Positions 1 through 7,754 of a stretch of DNA of 13,209 nt are shown piece after piece. The position numbers and the translations under genes are program-made. Under the pieces are notes generated by a model. It searched no databases, was not told the DNA's origin, and was given only the letters and a program-made list of their open reading frames with translations. The stretch lies in the NCBI GenBank assembly GCA_900544905.1, contig UQXF01000091.1, forward strand, positions 1 to 13,209, given 5' to 3'. The DNA comes from an uncultured Clostridium sp. (lineage in GTDB: Bacteria > Bacillota > Clostridia > Lachnospirales > Lachnospiraceae). How positions within the stretch are numbered: the stretch's first letter is position 1; the number at the start of each line of letters is the position of its first letter.

Positions 1-1
1 A

Positions 2-35
2 GTCTCGTGGGCTCGGAGATGTGTATAAGAGACAG
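2..35 (+). other. Illumina Nextera adapter remnant (library artefact)
   Basis: These 34 bases match the Nextera read-2 transposase adapter: GTCTCGTGGGCTCGG followed by the 19-bp mosaic end AGATGTGTATAAGAGACAG. The adapter runs in the orientation it has just before a genomic insert, so genomic DNA begins at 36. The single base before it may be the last base of the i7 index. Any protein start in this stretch is false; a GTG at 21 would give the typical artefact peptide start MYKRQ. Confidence 0.97.
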
Positions 36-545
36 ACCTTAAGGATGGCGAAGATATGTGCAGAGAATTATATCAGCATGGTGGTGTGCACAACAAATTT
101 TGAAAAGGAAGAACTTTTGGAATTAAAGCGTATTGGAGAAACATCGGAAAAGGGGCTCATTTATGCACCGAATCTGACTATCGGCATTAATCTGCTGATG
201 GAATTTGTAGAGAGAATTTCAAAGCTGCTGCCGGATTTTGATTTTGAAATTATAGAGCGGCACAGGAAGGAAAAAAAGAAGGTTACCACCACTGCCAGAC
301 TGATTGCAGAGCGGATAGACAGGGATAATGTGCCAATATCTGCCATAAGGGTAGGCGGCTATGTGGGAGTGCATGAGGTGACGGCTGCCAACGAGAATGA
401 GAGACTGACAATCGTACACGAATCCTTTTCAAGGGATGCGTTTGCAAATGGTGCGCTGATGGCAGCCCGGTATATACTGGGGAAAAGCGGTTATCATGAG
501 ATGTCAGATGTGATTCAGGAATTAGAAGATAAAATGATGAAGTAG
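36..545 (+). CDS. Divergent dihydrodipicolinate reductase (DapB)-like protein, 5' truncated
   Basis: The 169 codons before the stop are the C-terminal part of a DapB-family NAD(P)H reductase; about 100 N-terminal residues, including the nucleotide-binding glycine motif, lie beyond the contig end. Visible family marks, numbered from base 36: CTTNF at 18-22 (GTTGF in true DapB), APN at 44-46, E-R-H at 74-76 matching the catalytic His region, K80, VGGYVGVHE around 106-114, and FANGA near the end. The lysine-pathway substrate loop, K-x-D-A-P-S-G-T in classical DapB, is replaced by KKKVTTTA. The fold and one catalytic His and Lys are therefore kept while the dicarboxylate-binding loop is not, so a different substrate is likely. 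It lies 12 bases before a glycosyltransferase gene, which suggests a role in glycan precursor synthesis and not in lysine synthesis. Family call is secure; function is not. Confidence 0.8.
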   Translation, partial: TLRMAKICAENYISMVVCTTNFEKEELLELKRIGETSEKGLIYAPNLTIGINLLMEFVERISKLLPDFDFEIIERHRKEKKKVTTTARLIAERIDRDNVPISAIRVGGYVGVHEVTAANENERLTIVHESFSRDAFANGALMAARYILGKSGYHEMSDVIQELEDKMMK

Positions 546-557
546 GAGAAATTAGTA

Positions 558-1511
558 ATGGAAATGATTTCGTTTGTAATACCGTGTTACCGTTCTGAAA
601 AAACGATTGGAGATGTAGTGGCAGAGCTTCAGTCAATTATGGGGCAGCAGAAGACCTACGACTATGAGATAATTTTGGTAAATGACGGTTCTCCCGATGA
701 TGTATGGTCTGTTATCCAGAGCCTGTGCAGTGATACAAGGATTAAGGGAATTACGTTTTCTAAGAATTTCGGACAGGCTTCAGCCGTTATGGCGGGCTAT
801 GCCAATGTGAAGGGTGATTATATTTTTACGATAGATGACGACGGACAAAGTCCGGTAGATTCGGTGATGGAGCTTATGGAGGAGCTGAAAAGAGGGGATT
901 ATGATGTAGTATATGGTATAACAACCGAGGTACAGTTTGGGTTATACCGGAAGCTGGGTTCCAAGGTAAACAGTTTAATGGCGAAAGTCATGTTTGACCG
1001 GCCAACGGATAAGAGAATCGTCAATATTTCTGTTATAAAGAGATATATCATTGAGGAGATGGGCAGATATCATTATCCGTATCCGTACATTTCAGGGCTG
1101 GTTCACCGTTCAACAAGAAGGATTGGTTATGTTCCGGTAAAGCATCGCGCCAGACAATCCGGCACTTCCGGTTATTCCTTTAAAAAGCTGGTGGCTGTAT
1201 GGATGAATGGGTTTACTGCATTTTCCATTAAACCGCTGCGCCTTGCCAGTTATCTTGGATTTTTAACTGCTGCCGTAGGTCTGCTGGGAGCGATTGTCAC
1301 GGCGATTCATAAGATAATGAGACCGGAAATTGCAGTGGGCTGGAGCTCTATTATCTGTGTCATTTTAATTATGGGAGGAATAAATCTGCTTGTTTTAGGA
1401 TTAATTGGTGAATATTTGGGTAGAATGTATATGAGTCAGAACCAGACTCCGCAATATGTGATTCGTGAACGTATTAATATTGATAATTCTAAGACAGGCG
1501 AGGTAGAATAA
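558..1511 (+). CDS. GT2 polyprenyl-phosphate glycosyltransferase (GtrB/DPM-like)
   Basis: This 317-residue protein probably transfers a sugar from a nucleotide donor to undecaprenyl phosphate on the cytoplasmic face of the membrane. The GT-A domain opens with FVIPCYRSE (6-14), then VNDGSPDD (41-48), a KNFGQ segment (69-73) and the metal-binding DDD at 93-95 in IDDDGQSP, all typical of the DPM1/GtrB/ArnC group. Two hydrophobic helices lie at about 229-250 and 262-286, with the EYLGRMY ending common in this group. A GGAGA site 13 bases after the previous gene's start of spacer supports the ATG at 558, 12 bases after the upstream stop. The next gene starts directly after its stop, so the two are co-translated. 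The GT-C-like domain encoded at 4060-6465 is a plausible user of its product. The sugar cannot be read from the sequence. Confidence 0.88.
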   Translation: MEMISFVIPCYRSEKTIGDVVAELQSIMGQQKTYDYEIILVNDGSPDDVWSVIQSLCSDTRIKGITFSKNFGQASAVMAGYANVKGDYIFTIDDDGQSPVDSVMELMEELKRGDYDVVYGITTEVQFGLYRKLGSKVNSLMAKVMFDRPTDKRIVNISVIKRYIIEEMGRYHYPYPYISGLVHRSTRRIGYVPVKHRARQSGTSGYSFKKLVAVWMNGFTAFSIKPLRLASYLGFLTAAVGLLGAIVTAIHKIMRPEIAVGWSSIICVILIMGGINLLVLGLIGEYLGRMYMSQNQTPQYVIRERINIDNSKTGEVE

Positions 1512-3557
1512 ATGGCATTTAAAAAAGAGGATGTATTACAGGAAAAATTAAATAAAATTACCGGGGAAGATATACAGCTGTATCTGGAACTCTGGAATTA
1601 TGACGGGATAGCCTTTGAGGGGGATAATCCGTATGTTTTGGCGTTAGAAAAGATATGGGGAGCCTTTGGAAAGCAGCAGACAGGGGGAAGAAGGCTTCTT
1701 GTCACAGACCAGGACGAAAATCATGTGAATGCATCCGGCTTACATTCTTATGGAATCGGACAACTTTTATATGAGCTGGAGGTTATTTCGGACATTCCCC
1801 GGGAAATCAGGGAGAAGGTTTCTAAGGAGGACTGGGAATCGTTTATCCTGCGGTTTATCCGTATTTATCAGGAAAAGGAATGGAAGGTTTACTGCTCCAA
1901 GCAGATGCCTCTTGCAGAGGATATCGCAGGGAAGCTAGGAAAAAACGTTGTATTGGAAGAAGGGGAAATCACAGGAGACGGGTTTGAGAAATGCATGATA
2001 CTCCAAAATGGAAATGGCGGAAGGATTTTAGAGTGCTTTGAGCAGTACAAGGATAAAAAGCGCATTGAAATCAGAAGGCTGATTGTTCTGTTCCGCGCAT
2101 ATATTATGGAACAGATTTGTGGATATTTTAAGACACAATTACGGGAAAAAGAGGTGGAGCTGTTTACTGTTAACTGGAACTGGGCGTTAAATTATCCGGT
2201 GTATCCGAAAAGTGAGATAACCTCGGCGGATATTGAGGACAGGGAAAAATATTCCGTTTCCCAGATTGTCAATAATGAAAAGGCATACGAGAGCTTTCTC
2301 AAAGGTATATATGGTGAACAATATGATTTAGCATATATCCGTGAAATTATGGATATACCGAATCGGTTAAAAATGGAGACTGGCAGCGTGGAGCATGAGA
2401 ACCGGTATGGCAAATATTTAAATGTTTCACAGGGCGAGAGAAGAACAGAAAACCAGCCTTCTGACTATGAGAACACCATCTATCTGCTGGGAGGCTGTGT
2501 ATTTTTTGGTTATGCGGTGGAGGACAGCCAGACCATTGCCAGCTATCTGCAGAAAAAGCTGAATGATAAGCTGCCGGACAGGAAATGGAGAGTTGTCAAT
2601 TATGGAACCTGGGGCGGTGACATTGACTGGACGTATAAACGGTTCTACCAGATTCAATTTAAGCCAGGAGATATTGTATTAGTCAGCTATGCAGGTTATA
2701 TGCCCCTGGGTATGGACTGGGAAAAAAGGGATGTCAGTGTATTTTTAAAGCAGGTGAATGTTCCCCGGAAATTTTATTTTAATGGCATTGTCCACTGCAA
2801 CAGGCTTGGATATGAGAAGGTTGCAGACGGAATGTTTGAAATGTTTCATGATTATTTTGTGAGAGAGGCTGCATCTGGGGAGACCTTCCGTCTCGACAGC
2901 GGTTTTCATCAGAAAAGGGTTTATGAGCAGCAGGTAAACGAGTATGTGGAAAGTGTAAAGGGTCAGCTCCCGGAGCTCACCGGAAGAAATATTGGCGCCA
3001 TTGTGATGAATTGTAATCCATTTACGTTGGGGCACCAATATTTAATCGAGTATGCATCAAAGCAGGTAGATGTATTAATTATCTTTGTTGTGGAAGAAAA
3101 CAAATCCTACTTCCAGTTTGAAGACAGAATCCGGCTTGTGAGACAGGGCACGGCACATCTCGAAAATGTATATGTGATTCCAAGCGGAAGAATGATAATC
3201 AGTACAGTTACGTTCCCGGGTTATTTCCTGAAGGATACACCGGAGGCGGTGGGACTGGATACCTCATTAGACGTATCAATATTTGGAGAATATATTGCAA
3301 AAGCATTTCATATAACCACGCGGTTTGTCGGGGAAGAGCCCTTTGATATTGTTACCAGAAATTATAATGAGAGCATGAAACGGATTCTTCCATCCTATGG
3401 AATTAAGCTGGTGATTATACCGAGAAAAGAGATGGGAGATACGGCAATCAGCGCTTCCAGGGTCAGAAAATTGTTAGAAGAGAAGAATTTTGCAGAGATT
3501 AAAGAATTGGTGCCGGAGACTACTTATGCATATTTGTGTGATAAATATGGAGAGTAA
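1512..3557 (+). CDS. Multidomain protein: unknown N-terminus, SGNH-like domain, citrate lyase ligase (CitC)-like C-terminus
   Basis: This 681-residue protein begins on the base after the previous stop. Residues 1 to about 320 are unrecognised. Residues about 325-445 resemble an SGNH/GDSL hydrolase: YLLGGCVFFG (block I, with Cys329 where the nucleophile Ser normally sits), NYGTWGG at 363-369 (block II) and NGIVHCNRLGYEKVAD (block V, H428 kept, the usual Asp replaced by Asn or Gly); the block III Asn is not evident. Residues about 494-665 strongly resemble the nucleotidyltransferase domain of [citrate (pro-3S)-lyase] ligase: MNCNPFTLGHQYL with the T-x-G-H nucleotide motif at 505-508, TFPGYFLK, TRFVGEEPF and ISASRVRKLL at 646-655. 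CitC adenylates acetate and passes it to an acyl-carrier thiol. No citrate lyase genes are nearby and the GNAT-like N-terminus of CitC is absent. I infer that it activates a small acid, or a nucleotide-linked group, for glycan decoration. The fusion is unusual. Confidence 0.8.
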   Translation: MAFKKEDVLQEKLNKITGEDIQLYLELWNYDGIAFEGDNPYVLALEKIWGAFGKQQTGGRRLLVTDQDENHVNASGLHSYGIGQLLYELEVISDIPREIREKVSKEDWESFILRFIRIYQEKEWKVYCSKQMPLAEDIAGKLGKNVVLEEGEITGDGFEKCMILQNGNGGRILECFEQYKDKKRIEIRRLIVLFRAYIMEQICGYFKTQLREKEVELFTVNWNWALNYPVYPKSEITSADIEDREKYSVSQIVNNEKAYESFLKGIYGEQYDLAYIREIMDIPNRLKMETGSVEHENRYGKYLNVSQGERRTENQPSDYENTIYLLGGCVFFGYAVEDSQTIASYLQKKLNDKLPDRKWRVVNYGTWGGDIDWTYKRFYQIQFKPGDIVLVSYAGYMPLGMDWEKRDVSVFLKQVNVPRKFYFNGIVHCNRLGYEKVADGMFEMFHDYFVREAASGETFRLDSGFHQKRVYEQQVNEYVESVKGQLPELTGRNIGAIVMNCNPFTLGHQYLIEYASKQVDVLIIFVVEENKSYFQFEDRIRLVRQGTAHLENVYVIPSGRMIISTVTFPGYFLKDTPEAVGLDTSLDVSIFGEYIAKAFHITTRFVGEEPFDIVTRNYNESMKRILPSYGIKLVIIPRKEMGDTAISASRVRKLLEEKNFAEIKELVPETTYAYLCDKYGE

Positions 3558-3601
3558 CTGCTCCGTCTAAAGGTGCGTTGTTTACAACTGATGGAAAGGA
3601 G

Positions 3602-3620
3602 ATATGGTTAAAAACCATAT
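3602..3620 (+). repeat. Perfect 8-bp inverted repeat (small hairpin) before the acyltransferase start
   Basis: ATATGGTT and AACCATAT are separated by three A residues, forming a perfect 8-bp stem. It lies between the SitC-like gene's downstream spacer and the Shine-Dalgarno site at 3624-3630. It has no T-run after it, so it is not an intrinsic terminator. The stem buries an alternative in-frame ATG at 3604, whose own GGAG lies only 2 bases away. It could shape translation initiation, but it may be chance in AT-rich DNA. Confidence 0.5.
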
Positions 3621-3633
3621 TGTGGGAGGAAAG

Positions 3634-4059
3634 ATGAAAGTAAAGGATTCACAGATTATTAAAGGAATAGCAATCTTATTGATGTATTTTCAACATTTAT
3701 ATTCTACAACCAGCAGATACGAGCAGTTTGGCCTTACCGGACTTATTGGCTCTGCTTCCATTATGGAGCTTATTGCTGTTGCCTGCCATGTGTGTGTATG
3801 TCTGTTTGTATTTGTTACCGCTTATGGGATTGCCATTCAGGAAAAGGAGCATTTATATAACAGGGATTCCTATATCAAAAACAGTATTAGAAGATACAGT
3901 GAATTGTTAAAGAAATTTGCCGCTGTCTTTTTAATACTGTTGTTCCTTTCATACATATTTAATCTGGAATATGGCGCTGTAGAGGCGTGGGGAGAATCGC
4001 AAATCAGCCGTATAATTGGTATTTTGTGTAATGCAACGGGAATGGCAGGCGTCTTTTAG
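3634..4059 (+). CDS. Acyltransferase-3 domain, N-terminal part, ended by an in-frame TAG
   Basis: These 141 codons are the first part of a membrane acyltransferase of family 3 (OafA/WecH group), which moves acetyl or similar groups to sugars. The family's conserved Arg/Lys-x10-His motif in the first helix is present as K10 to H21 in KGIAILLMYFQH. Two more hydrophobic stretches follow (about 40-62 and 90-108). The ATG at 3634 is chosen because GGGAGG lies 4-9 bases upstream and because the encoded start, MKVKDSQIIKG, fits the family; the ATG at 3604 in the same frame has a badly spaced ribosome site inside a hairpin. The frame stops with TAG at 4057-4059, in the middle of the domain, and continues without any shift into the next entry. 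Alone this piece would have only part of the acyltransferase core, so it is probably half of a broken or misread gene. Confidence 0.75.
   Translation: MKVKDSQIIKGIAILLMYFQHLYSTTSRYEQFGLTGLIGSASIMELIAVACHVCVCLFVFVTAYGIAIQEKEHLYNRDSYIKNSIRRYSELLKKFAAVFLILLFLSYIFNLEYGAVEAWGESQISRIIGILCNATGMAGVF
4057..4059 (+). other. In-frame TAG splitting an otherwise continuous gene
   Basis: The codons before (GMAGVF) and after (VAWFSASWWYLSL) this TAG are in the same frame and together read as one acyltransferase-3 domain; the W-rich segment after the stop is the usual next conserved part. No insertion or deletion is needed to join them, so a single base substitution creating the stop is the simplest explanation. 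No ribosome site of useful strength precedes the GTG that follows it. Either the gene is inactivated in this strain, or the base is a sequencing or assembly error, or the stop is read through. Confidence 0.85.
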
Positions 4060-6465
4060 GTGGCATGGTTCAGTGCATCCTGGTGGTATTTGTCTCTTGC
4101 CATATTATTAATCTTTATGGTACCGGTTCTGCATATGGCTGTCCGGAAGCTCGGACCCTATGCATCTGTGCTTTTATCATTATTTCTGGTGCAATCCTTT
4201 GGTTTGGATACGGTAATGGATGGTCTGCCAAGGTATCTTATAGTGGCTGTGGCAAGAATTATTTTTGCCGAGTATAATATCTTTCAGCGGACAGAGGATT
4301 ATATAAAGACAAAAAAAGGACTGGAATATGTTCTTGTGGCAGTAATCCTAATTGCAATTCCCATTACAGCGGTGATTAAATCCAATGTGCAAAGTAAATT
4401 TCTGCTGGATGCAGTCATGGCAGTTCTGGTCATTGAACTGACACAGTTATGTATTAGGAAAATACCTTATCTGAATACAGCTCTGGCATTTATCGGGAAA
4501 TACTCTCTGTATATGTGGTTAATTCACTCGTTTTTTACAAAGTACTGGTTCCAGGAATTTACCTATTCTTTTAAAAATATATGGGTCATTTTCTTTGTGC
4601 TGGTGGGTATTACCCTGTTTATCTCAATCTGCCTCTCAAAGCTGGAGGAGATATGCAGCAGACTGTTTGTATGGGAGAAATGCGATAAAAGGCATGTCAG
4701 GTTTCTAATCGCCCTTCTTACAACAGCGATTTGTTTTTTGATAGCGGCAGTGTCTTCTCCGTTAAGTTATATGACAAATGATGATACCGGTATCCAGAGT
4801 GTATTGTCCGGAAATGTGACAGGAGAGCCTTACATTACACATCAGTTTATCAATATTATTTTAGGAGCTTTTATATCATTTCTCTATAAGCTCCTTCCGC
4901 AGATTCAATGGTGGTATGTATACAGTTTGCTGCTCCTTGCAGCGGGCATTTTTATGCTGCATTTTTGTATTATCAAAATCTGTAAGGATAAAAAAATCAG
5001 TCTGAAATGGGCAATTCTGATAATAGCAGTGGTGGATGTATCCTTTATGGTATATTCCATTGCAAATGTTTCATTTACCACGGTACCGGCAGTATTGGGA
5101 ACAGGGCTTGTTACGTTGTTGTTCGCATCAGATAACGTAGAGAACAGGAAAATGTTAAAATGGACAGGCTGTATTGTGGTAATTGGCTATGTGCTTTTGC
5201 TGATACACCGGTCTGCATCTGCGTATGCACTTTTGTGTTATATATTATTAGGTGTTCTATGGAATTTTACAGGCCGCTATAAGGTGGACAGGAAACTGGT
5301 TTTAAGGTTCGGTGCTGTATGTATGTTTTTTATTTTATTGACAGGCTGTGTAACCGGGCTGAATAAAATAGCCCTTGAGAAGATAAATGGAACAGAGTTT
5401 ATTCAATATAATGCGGCAAGAGCCGGATATATGGATTACGGACATGATTCATATGCGGAAAATCCTGAATTATATGAGAAAGCCGGCTGGAGCGGAGAGC
5501 TCTGCAGCCTGGTGGAAAGATGGTACTTTATGGATGAAGCTGTTACCACGGAAAATTTTAATTATCTTTCTGAAAACAGTAAAAGGAAAAGCAGTGTTAC
5601 ATCATCGGCTAAGGCAGCACTGATAACCGCATTAAAGAGTACAGACTGTCAGGCAATCCTCTGTTTATGGATAGCATCTGCATTTTTTGTAATCCTTTCT
5701 GTTACGATTTGTTTTAATGCCAGAAAGCTTTATTTTATCTGCATGAACAATCTGGGAAGCGTCCTGCTTTTGCTGTATCAGCTGTTAAAGGGGAGAATGC
5801 TATACCGTTCTTTATTTGTTGTATTGCTTCCGGCAGTTGTGATTAATTGTATTCTGATAATGAATCATTATCAGATAAAGAAAAAAGAGGACAGGGTATT
5901 TAAGATATTGTTATTTTTAGGGCTTTTATGCTGCAGCAGTCTTGTTCTGGATTACACATTTGACCCGGTCAGGAATGCATATAAAGAAAAAGTAATGGAA
6001 AAGAGCAGAAAAACGGAAGAATATGTGTTAAAGCACTCTGGAAATACCTATATATACGCACCTTCTGTTTACACTAATATCAGTCCATGGTCCGTATATA
6101 CTGGCAAAGGGCTGTCGAATATGATACCATGGGGTGGAAGCGCTTATCATTCTGATAATTATAACAGAAGATTGGAGCTGAATAATATAGATGATTTATC
6201 GGCAGAGGTAGTGAAACGGGATGATGTATATCTGCTTTTTAACGAAAATATAATTGAGGAACACCTGATAGATGAGGAAGAACTGCCAGTATGTTTTTAT
6301 CTCTATCTGCAGGAGAACTTTAATGCAAGGGGCTTTGTGATTGAAGAGGATATTGAGCAGATGGTATATGTATACCGGTTTGTGTTTGATGATAATCTGG
6401 AGGATTTTAAAACCTATTACACGATAGAGCAGGGGAAAATTGTGGAAGCAGGAGATGACAGGTAA
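4060..6465 (+). CDS. Rest of acyltransferase-3 domain fused to a GT-C-like membrane glycosyltransferase domain
   Basis: This open frame of 801 codons continues the gene begun at 3634. Residues 1 to about 205 are the remaining membrane helices of the acyltransferase-3 domain, including KYSLYMWLIHSFF, typical of its late helices. A short charged linker (about 206-222) follows, then a second polytopic domain. Its first outer loop carries TNDDTGIQSVLSG with N240-D241-D242, the position where GT-C transferases place catalytic acidic residues, followed by many helices to about residue 630 and a soluble C-terminal tail of about 170 residues. GT-C enzymes use polyprenyl-phosphate sugars on the outer membrane face, which fits the GtrB-like gene at 558-1511. 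Joined with 3634-4059, the intact protein would have about 942 residues plus the TAG position. The GTG at 4060 is only the first possible start after the stop and lacks a good ribosome site. The GT-C call is structural inference; the acyltransferase call is firmer. Confidence 0.7.
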   Translation: MAWFSASWWYLSLAILLIFMVPVLHMAVRKLGPYASVLLSLFLVQSFGLDTVMDGLPRYLIVAVARIIFAEYNIFQRTEDYIKTKKGLEYVLVAVILIAIPITAVIKSNVQSKFLLDAVMAVLVIELTQLCIRKIPYLNTALAFIGKYSLYMWLIHSFFTKYWFQEFTYSFKNIWVIFFVLVGITLFISICLSKLEEICSRLFVWEKCDKRHVRFLIALLTTAICFLIAAVSSPLSYMTNDDTGIQSVLSGNVTGEPYITHQFINIILGAFISFLYKLLPQIQWWYVYSLLLLAAGIFMLHFCIIKICKDKKISLKWAILIIAVVDVSFMVYSIANVSFTTVPAVLGTGLVTLLFASDNVENRKMLKWTGCIVVIGYVLLLIHRSASAYALLCYILLGVLWNFTGRYKVDRKLVLRFGAVCMFFILLTGCVTGLNKIALEKINGTEFIQYNAARAGYMDYGHDSYAENPELYEKAGWSGELCSLVERWYFMDEAVTTENFNYLSENSKRKSSVTSSAKAALITALKSTDCQAILCLWIASAFFVILSVTICFNARKLYFICMNNLGSVLLLLYQLLKGRMLYRSLFVVLLPAVVINCILIMNHYQIKKKEDRVFKILLFLGLLCCSSLVLDYTFDPVRNAYKEKVMEKSRKTEEYVLKHSGNTYIYAPSVYTNISPWSVYTGKGLSNMIPWGGSAYHSDNYNRRLELNNIDDLSAEVVKRDDVYLLFNENIIEEHLIDEEELPVCFYLYLQENFNARGFVIEEDIEQMVYVYRFVFDDNLEDFKTYYTIEQGKIVEAGDDR

Positions 6466-6467
6466 GC

Positions 6468-7745
6468 ATGCTGAAAAGATGGATTTTGGGAAAGGAACAG
6501 AACATGAAGCGCACCAGTGTAATCTGGAATGCATTAGGTGGAGCATTAAATGCGGGACAGGCGGCAATTATTTTGATTTTTATATCCTACAGGCAGGGAT
6601 TGACGGTCGCAGGTATGGTTACCATTGCCTATGCGGTTGCAAATCTTTTTCTGTCAATCTGTAAGTATGGGATTCGGAATTACCAGGTAACAGATGTAAA
6701 GGAGAAATTTACCTTCAGTGATTATTTCTATTGCAGATGCTGCACCACATTGCTGACACTGGGCTTGTTTTTTATTTATCTGGCATATTGCTTTATCCTT
6801 CGTGGTTATTCAGTTGAAAAGGGTATCATTCTCTGTGAGGTTACAATCTTAAAATTACTGGATGCATTTGAGGATGTGTATATAGGCAGATACCAGCAGA
6901 CAGGCAGACTGGATGTCGGTGCGAAGATTATGGCAGTTCGGTTGTTTGTGTCTACTGCATTAATCTGTATCTTAGTACTGGCTGGAGCAGATATATATAT
7001 TTCTCTTCTGGGAGGTATTGTAAGCTCTGTTATATTGGACATTTATCTGATAAAAAGTACATTCGGGGTTACCCGGACGGTTGTTTCCGGATTTCAATGG
7101 AGTCCTGTACGGAAGCTGCTGAAAATCTGTCTGCCCTTGTGTATAGGAATCACTCTATCCATTTATATTGGAAATGTGCCAAAGTATATGATTGATGCAT
7201 ATATGGGAGAAGAGGTGCAGGCTGTCTTTGGTTACATTATGATGCCGGTTTTTGTAATCACGCTTTTGAACCAGTTTATTTACCAGCCCATGGTAAAGGA
7301 TTTGGGTGATATATGGGAAAAGAAGGATAAAAAGGAGTTTAGCAAAAGTGTATGCAGACAATGTCTGATTGTTACCGGATTAACGGTAGTGGTGATTGTA
7401 GGGGGGCTGCTGCTGGGACTGCCGATATTATCGGTATTGTATAATGTGGATTTAACGGCATACCAGACGGAATTTGCAGTGTTACTGTTAGGCGGTGGGT
7501 TTTATGCTGTGGCATATTATCTCAATGTACCCATTACCACCATCCGGAAACAGAATTACATCGCCATCGGTTATGTTGTCGCTGCAATTCTCTCTGTGAT
7601 ATTTGGAAAGTATTTTGTGCTGGCGAAAGGAATGCTGGGGGCGGCGTTATTGTATCTCTGTATAAATGCACTGCTGGTTGTGGTGTATTCTGTGATACTG
7701 GCTGTTGGGGTGAAGGATAATGAATTGACAGAGATAGATGTTTAA
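6468..7745 (+). CDS. Wzx-type polysaccharide flippase (MOP superfamily)
   Basis: This 425-residue membrane protein looks like a lipid-linked repeat-unit flippase that moves undecaprenyl-pyrophosphate oligosaccharides outward. I count about 12 hydrophobic helices along its length. The segment PKYMIDAYMGEEVQAVFGY, near the middle, is the family's characteristic loop, and the N-terminal ALGGALNAGQAA helix also fits. It is somewhat short compared with many Wzx proteins (often 450-500 residues). It begins 2 bases after the stop of the acyltransferase/GT-C frame, so it is in the same operon. An internal ATG at 6504, preceded by AAAGGA, would remove 12 residues and is a real alternative start. A 126-base gap follows it, so a transcription unit may end here. 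Substrate specificity is not readable. Confidence 0.87.
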   Translation: MLKRWILGKEQNMKRTSVIWNALGGALNAGQAAIILIFISYRQGLTVAGMVTIAYAVANLFLSICKYGIRNYQVTDVKEKFTFSDYFYCRCCTTLLTLGLFFIYLAYCFILRGYSVEKGIILCEVTILKLLDAFEDVYIGRYQQTGRLDVGAKIMAVRLFVSTALICILVLAGADIYISLLGGIVSSVILDIYLIKSTFGVTRTVVSGFQWSPVRKLLKICLPLCIGITLSIYIGNVPKYMIDAYMGEEVQAVFGYIMMPVFVITLLNQFIYQPMVKDLGDIWEKKDKKEFSKSVCRQCLIVTGLTVVVIVGGLLLGLPILSVLYNVDLTAYQTEFAVLLLGGGFYAVAYYLNVPITTIRKQNYIAIGYVVAAILSVIFGKYFVLAKGMLGAALLYLCINALLVVVYSVILAVGVKDNELTEIDV

Positions 7746-7754
7746 GTCATTTTG

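Noticed and set aside
21..35. GTG start at 21 for the first protein
   Set aside because: It lies in the Nextera adapter; the encoded MYKRQ start is a known artefact.
36..545. Calling the first gene dapB of lysine synthesis
   Set aside because: The D-A-P-S-G-T substrate loop is missing and the context is glycan synthesis.
1512..3557. Calling the gene citC
   Set aside because: Only the C-terminal domain matches; the N-terminal half differs and no citrate lyase genes are nearby.
4057..4059. Pyrrolysine or other recoding at the TAG
   Set aside because: No recoding signal or pyl gene is visible; a substitution or sequencing error is simpler.
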